DNA of 17,704 bases from Candidatus Nanohalarchaeota archaeon. GTDB lineage: Archaea > EX4484-52 > B79-G9. The stretch is taken from contig JAUVEK010000011.1 of NCBI GenBank assembly GCA_030594795.1, forward strand, positions 1 through 17,704, read 5' to 3'. Both the position numbers and the translations under genes were made by a program. A model generated the notes under the pieces. The model did not search any database. It was not told the DNA's origin and saw only the letters and a program-made list of their open reading frames with translations. The number at the start of each line of letters is the position of its first letter. Positions within the stretch are counted from its first letter, which is position 1. This document shows positions 14,001-17,704 of this stretch, one piece after another.

Positions 14001-17000
14001 GCTCCAATGGAACTGAGTTTATCCTGATATCATTGATGAGAGGGAGGGTAATATCCCTGTATTCTACAAGGTTTTCTTCTGTTGCAGTGTATGATATTGC
14101 GGAGCCTTGGGGGGTATTATAGGTTACAGTTACATCTACGGAGTTGTTTTGGGGGTTGCCTGGTATCTGGGGGGCTGTGCAGTTCAGGAACCAAGCATCT
14201 TCTGCCTGGATGAACCGGGAGCTTATGATTGCGCAGTTTTGCCCTGATATTTTGATGTCGAACGTTGTGTTTTCTGTATTATTTAAGACATTGCCGTCGT
14301 GGGTGATGTTTAGTGTGAAATTCAATGCGTCTCCTGCGACAATATCTGTTGCACGGGATGATGCATTCGGTGATATTATTTCAACGTAGAGAGCGCTGAT
14401 TGTGAATGTGACTGTTTTGTTGAACCATTGGGGTACAAAGTCACTGTCAAGGGCGTGGAGTGTGATGTTGAATGTGTATGTGCCTGTGTCGCTTGTTGTT
14501 GCATCTGTGATGTTGAAGGTTATGTTGATGTTTGCGAATGAGTAGAGAGGTATCAGGAATGTTGATTCTGTGGTGTTGAGAGGGTGTTGTGTTGAGTTGA
14601 AGATGTATGTGAAGTTGACAAAGCCAGTGCTGTTGAAGTTGATTATGCTGATGTTTATTGTCAGGTTCTGGTTGTTCAGGTTGGTTATGTTGATGATATC
14701 GTCAAAGGAACCTGTGAGTTCTTTTCCGTCAAGGGCAATGGTTTTTGCAGGTTTCTCTACAGGCGTTACCTGCCAGTCCTGGTTTATGAGGGTTATGTTT
14801 ATCTTTATCTTGTCTGTGCATCTTTCGTAGCCATACATGCAGGTTGAACCTGTGCTGTTTGCGATGAGATATGCCCAGAAACTTTGGCCAAGCAGACTTG
14901 CGTTTGAGGGTGCGGTTACTGTGACTGTAATTGTCTTGTTTCCAAACCGATCTATGTCAAAGGATTCGTTGGAATATGCGATTGTCCAGTTCAGGAGTTC
15001 CTGATAGTCGCCACCTTCGAGTATGAAGGCAATGTCTTTAAGAGGGGTATTGCCGCAGGCTTCGATTGTGAAGTTGCCTATCTGTTTTGTTCCGCCGTAG
15101 GGGATGTCATAGTTTATGGGTGTCTTGTCTGTGATGTCGACTATGGTGGTGTTTGTGACGTTTATTGTGATTGTCTGGTTGATGAATGGTGTGGCGTTGT
15201 TTGCCCATATTAAGGTGATGTTTAGTGATGTGTTTCCAAGGGGTGCGCAGCGCGATACGTTTATGGTTATGTTCGTGGAGTAGTTGCCGCCATAGCTTAT
15301 TGCATCGTATTCGCCGCCGAGGATACGGATACCTGTTTGATTGTACCCGATTATTTCGGGGCTTGATACTATAGATTCGCCTGTGTTGTTTATGAATATG
15401 GATATGTTTATGATGTCGGTCCTGCCTTTCGATAGATTGTAAGCAATTTTGTAGGTATGATTATAGTAGGTGCTGCCTTCTTTAAACGATAATGTGGCGT
15501 TTGTTTCATTGCTGAATATGCTTATTAATGTCGAATTTGAGTCCTGAGCGGTTGCGTTGTAAAACAGATATGCAGAGTCTGAGATGTTGCATGAGATTGT
15601 ATGGTCCCCCTTTAATGTTTCGTTGGTGTCCCATACATAAACTGCTGTGCCGCCTGCACCGGTGTAGACGGTTTCGCCTGTGTTGATTTGGGTTGCGCCG
15701 TCGTAGAAGTCGACACTGTAGTTGAATATGCCTGCGGTGGTGTTCGCGTCTGTTACTTTGCATGTGAGTGTTATTAGTGAGCCGCTGAAGCAGAAGGAAC
15801 CGACGCAGCCTGTTGACGTAAAGTCAAATGTGGCGACGCTTGAGTGGCCGTAGATGTATATTTCTGTGCTGTTTGATGCTGTGTAGTAGTAGCCGCCTGT
15901 GGCTTGTGCTGTTATTTTTCGTTTGCCGAGTGGCTGGTCTGTCGGGATTGTCCATGTAGTGTTCCCTGTTAGGGTTGTGTTTATGAGGCCGCGAGTAGTA
16001 ATAGTGATGTCGTTTGAGAGGCCGTAGTCTTCGGATATGCAGTTTCCTGCATTGTCTGCTACGCAGATGTGGCCGATGTATAGGGTTGAGCCGCTTGTAA
16101 TGGTGCCATGGAAGGTTATTGTTATGTTTTCTGCGCCGATTATTGAAGTGTCATTGCAGGTATAGGTGCGCCAAGGCCCGTTGTAGCTCGAAGAGCTTGG
16201 GTATTCAAGAGGCAGTTTGCAAAGATAATTACCGATGGTTACGTTAACATGGGGATTGTCTGTTGAATCAAATTGTCCTTCCTGCCTATACCATATTTTA
16301 ACATTACCTGTTGTGAGCGGGTAAAATGTCTTGGTTATGGTGTCTGACTGGTCAAAGTCGTATGCAAATAGTTTTAGTGAATAGTTGCCTTTTGGTTCTG
16401 CGCTGTCACTCACTACGGTGCCGTCACCGGTCCATGAGTCTTTTGAGTTTCCTTCAAAGCCGCCATTTTCGATGTAGGAGGTGGTGTATGTTCCTGATAC
16501 CTGCGGCTCGCTGCGGCTGAGGTTGTAGGTGCCGGTTGAGTAGGGGGTGAGGTTTGCTAAAAATACTATTTTTGAGGTGCTGTTGATGTAGATTCCTGCG
16601 GCGCCGAATATTTTGTTTGGTATTGTTTTTCCGAGTCCGGTGACTTTTGTTGAGTTTACGAGCCAGCCTGTGATGTCTGCGCCTGCGACTTCCAATTCAG
16701 AGCCGGTTATGATGACTGGTGTGTTGTTTTGCTGGAGGCCGCCTGTTTCGCTTATGTTGATTATCAGGGTCTCGAGATTCTTGTACCATGATATTGTCCT
16801 CGCGTTTAGAGAGCAGGTGTTGCAGGTGTCGTTGATTGTTGAGTTTAATGGGACTGTTTCGCCTTTGTAGTAGCCGGCTCCGTAATGGGGGGTATCTATT
16901 GTTATTGTGAGGTTGTCTTTCAGGTGTATGGTGATTTGTGATGTGTTTGAGATGATTGTGTAGTTTTTCGGGTTTTTTGTGTAGTTGAGCTTTACTTCAA

Positions 17001-17704
17001 TGTCATAGTCTTTCAATAATTCATAGGTGCAGTCCGGTATATAGGTGTAGTTGCAATAGCCGTTATTGAGGATTGCTGATGTCCCGATATATGTGCTGTT
17101 GAAGTACCAGCTGCAGTTGTAGTTGGCGGTGTTTATTGTTGCTGATGTTATGGTCCCGCTGTACTGGTTGATTATACGGGCGGTCATGTTCATTGTTGCG
17201 TTTCTTGTGATTGTCTTATTGTATGTGGGTTCTGCGAGTGATATGTTTAATTTGCCGATGATGTTCAGGGTCCAGTTTACCTGCGGGGAGGGGGCGAAGT
17301 AGTAGCGGGGATCTATTGTTACGAGCCAGGTCTGAGGGCCGACAGCGTAGGTGCTGTCCGGCGCAAATGTGCAGTTGCAGTAGCCTGTCTCGTTTACAGT
17401 GGTTATATGTCCTTCTTTGAGATCTGCACTGTTGTTGGTTACATTGAATGTGCATAATACACTGGTCTCGCTTATGAATTCATCCAGGATTGTGTCGTTT
17501 ATCCTGACCAGAAGAAGGGTGGTGTTCTCATTTCTTAGAACATCTGTGTTGTTTCCTGTGATTTCTGTGATTTTTATGTCATGCTTTGTTACGTTCGGGC
17601 CCGTGTAATTTGCGGTGTATGTGGGGCTGTGTATCGGGGACCATGTTGTGTTGAAGTCCTGATACCGGAATTTGTATTTGTTTTGGGTGCCTGTCATTTC
17701 TTTT
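11017..17704 (-). CDS. Giant surface protein fused to a cytoplasmic HerA-like ATPase (partial, N terminus off the edge)
   Basis: The frame is open to the right edge. The first visible ATG (17697) is followed by mid-domain sequence without a signal peptide, so the true start lies outside. Numbering from that ATG: residues 1 to about 1830 are Asn/Thr-rich beta domains dense in sequons. A jelly-roll-like segment starts with NGGFEGNSKDSW at about 411. A Gly/Pro linker precedes two CGNxICExxEN-xxxCPLDC modules at 1562-1603, then comes a CARDB/NEW3-like domain. One membrane helix lies at about 1834-1853 with basic residues after it (YKRYRLWKL). The cytoplasmic part is a HerA/DUF87-type P-loop ATPase: IGKI lead-in, Walker A GSTGAGKS at 1908-1915, Walker B IIVFDE ending at 2038, and CSQ at 2072-2074. 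It ends in a helical hairpin (ELRLAKTKLKQGQFKMAEIYIE). HerA relatives pump DNA or drive conjugation-like transfer; the substrate here is unknown. Confidence 0.88.
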   Translation of the reverse strand, partial: KEMTGTQNKYKFRYQDFNTTWSPIHSPTYTANYTGPNVTKHDIKITEITGNNTDVLRNENTTLLLVRINDTILDEFISETSVLCTFNVTNNSADLKEGHITTVNETGYCNCTFAPDSTYAVGPQTWLVTIDPRYYFAPSPQVNWTLNIIGKLNISLAEPTYNKTITRNATMNMTARIINQYSGTITSATINTANYNCSWYFNSTYIGTSAILNNGYCNYTYIPDCTYELLKDYDIEVKLNYTKNPKNYTIISNTSQITIHLKDNLTITIDTPHYGAGYYKGETVPLNSTINDTCNTCSLNARTISWYKNLETLIINISETGGLQQNNTPVIITGSELEVAGADITGWLVNSTKVTGLGKTIPNKIFGAAGIYINSTSKIVFLANLTPYSTGTYNLSRSEPQVSGTYTTSYIENGGFEGNSKDSWTGDGTVVSDSAEPKGNYSLKLFAYDFDQSDTITKTFYPLTTGNVKIWYRQEGQFDSTDNPHVNVTIGNYLCKLPLEYPSSSSYNGPWRTYTCNDTSIIGAENITITFHGTITSGSTLYIGHICVADNAGNCISEDYGLSNDITITTRGLINTTLTGNTTWTIPTDQPLGKRKITAQATGGYYYTASNSTEIYIYGHSSVATFDFTSTGCVGSFCFSGSLITLTCKVTDANTTAGIFNYSVDFYDGATQINTGETVYTGAGGTAVYVWDTNETLKGDHTISCNISDSAYLFYNATAQDSNSTLISIFSNETNATLSFKEGSTYYNHTYKIAYNLSKGRTDIINISIFINNTGESIVSSPEIIGYNQTGIRILGGEYDAISYGGNYSTNITINVSRCAPLGNTSLNITLIWANNATPFINQTITINVTNTTIVDITDKTPINYDIPYGGTKQIGNFTIEACGNTPLKDIAFILEGGDYQELLNWTIAYSNESFDIDRFGNKTITVTVTAPSNASLLGQSFWAYLIANSTGSTCMYGYERCTDKIKINITLINQDWQVTPVEKPAKTIALDGKELTGSFDDIINITNLNNQNLTINISIINFNSTGFVNFTYIFNSTQHPLNTTESTFLIPLYSFANINITFNITDATTSDTGTYTFNITLHALDSDFVPQWFNKTVTFTISALYVEIISPNASSRATDIVAGDALNFTLNITHDGNVLNNTENTTFDIKISGQNCAIISSRFIQAEDAWFLNCTAPQIPGNPQNNSVDVTVTYNTPQGSAISYTATEENLVEYRDITLPLINDIRINSVPLEPENEANIQKGSTGTIKLEINATDNVQVKNVWLAITNPQNNITNLTLSQNTSSPDIWNCTYPNPDIIGDYKVTIYANDSIENHTAARTVWFDVYQQITFNDTLKDASDKTVTADIELYKSGTDWLFHRFSTNAGGSYNWSIHKRTYDIKVTALGQVIRFNSFNITSSAINKTNESDPAYLTGAITLHLIPNSTTETNASNIALPNTAENILMAYIIHTPKMDYDNMTVKLDYTGALSSWASTDESKIRLYYCTSWDFSSLVCTTGAFTEFNPSLGPDISANTFTFTTIHNSAYALAKWCDGNICGASPPPDPDGPGSGSDGGSGAAAKPECGNSICELGENEENCPLDCAYHICGNGICEPTENKDNCPLDCSDIEFEYRTDTDFTSIVIAPAENITHTLTIHNNNNNSIPITLATTGDIRDYIDISETEFTIPALSNRTVNINIHTQKDTIPGTYSGGIKIISGKTKQTLPVVIKVSRTTTDDLRLLEMSVEITTKEFMPRDTLRFHVMLHNLGIIKDFNVTLKYSIKEAKTDKILKTEEETIHLTGSTNLRKSIDLEELDPPIPNGQYFIEVTAHYSHKKITSIDTFKVVESFWATTIGQRLIALILLILLAVLSWYAYKRYRLWKLSKARYVFPLDYSKLPHAGNAFSIGKIAETNKTAYFNPDDLTTHILTSGSTGAGKSVAASVIVEEALKQKIPVIVFDPTAQWTGFVRPCKDNNLLRYYPNFNMRQQDARPFTGMIFEVTDPNVKIDIKKYMNPGEVTVFTLNKLKPGEYDTAVQCIIDTIFSVGWEESTTLKMIIVFDEVHRLLEKYGGKGGYISLEKACREFRKWGIGMIMCSQVYSDFKEAIQGNILTEIQLNTKSMSDIAKVKEKYGASYSEKISRQGVGVGMLQNPKYNDGKPWFIQFRPTMHSPHKITEQELKVYKDFAQKLEKIEAKIENIKAKNINVMDIELELRLAKTKLKQGQFKMAEIYIESLSSHRILKMKQGQGS

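Overview
The window looks archaeal, and most like a DPANN-type lineage (Woesearchaeota/Pacearchaeota-like), although no marker gene is present to prove this. The support is as follows: a leaderless-type promoter (TATA box about 27 bases before an ATG that has no ribosome binding site), GAGGTGAT-type ribosome binding sites, very large Asn/Thr-rich surface proteins dense in N-glycosylation sequons, and a HerA-type ATPase joined to a surface ectodomain. The minus-strand genes are Asn/Thr/Lys-rich, so the plus strand reads strongly G+T-rich.

Layout. Positions 1-2243 (minus, running off the left edge) hold a membrane-anchored surface protein with a sequon-rich stalk; its start codon is uncertain. 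A promoter-bearing spacer follows. At 2733-3593 (plus) lies the only rightward block: a small CopG-like ribbon-helix-helix protein, a RelB/VapB-like antitoxin, and a RelE-like toxin gene split by a 100-bp insertion. That insertion has terminal inverted repeats and a TA target duplication, and removing it in silico gives back an intact 86-residue RelE. From 3669 to the right edge everything is on the minus strand. In transcription order (right to left) it is a giant surface protein with a cytoplasmic HerA-like ATPase (11017-17704, N terminus outside the window), a long cytoplasmic coiled-coil protein (8204-10687), a secreted protein anchored at its C terminus by one membrane helix (4805-8023), and a six-helix membrane protein (3669-4820) that overlaps it by 16 bases.

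The spacer between the giant gene and the coiled-coil gene (10688-11016) contains no convincing gene. It holds at least eight short hairpins placed nearly back to back, including a GCAA tetraloop in the minus-strand RNA and two mutually exclusive pairings. This may be a structured RNA leader or a non-coding RNA.

How the genes may work together (inference): the minus-strand genes together resemble parts of an envelope-spanning machine. They supply an extracellular adhesive or sugar-binding surface, a transmembrane link to a DNA- or protein-pumping ATPase, a long intracellular coiled coil, and a polytopic membrane partner. A role in cell-cell contact or in macromolecule transfer is possible, but the sequence does not establish it.
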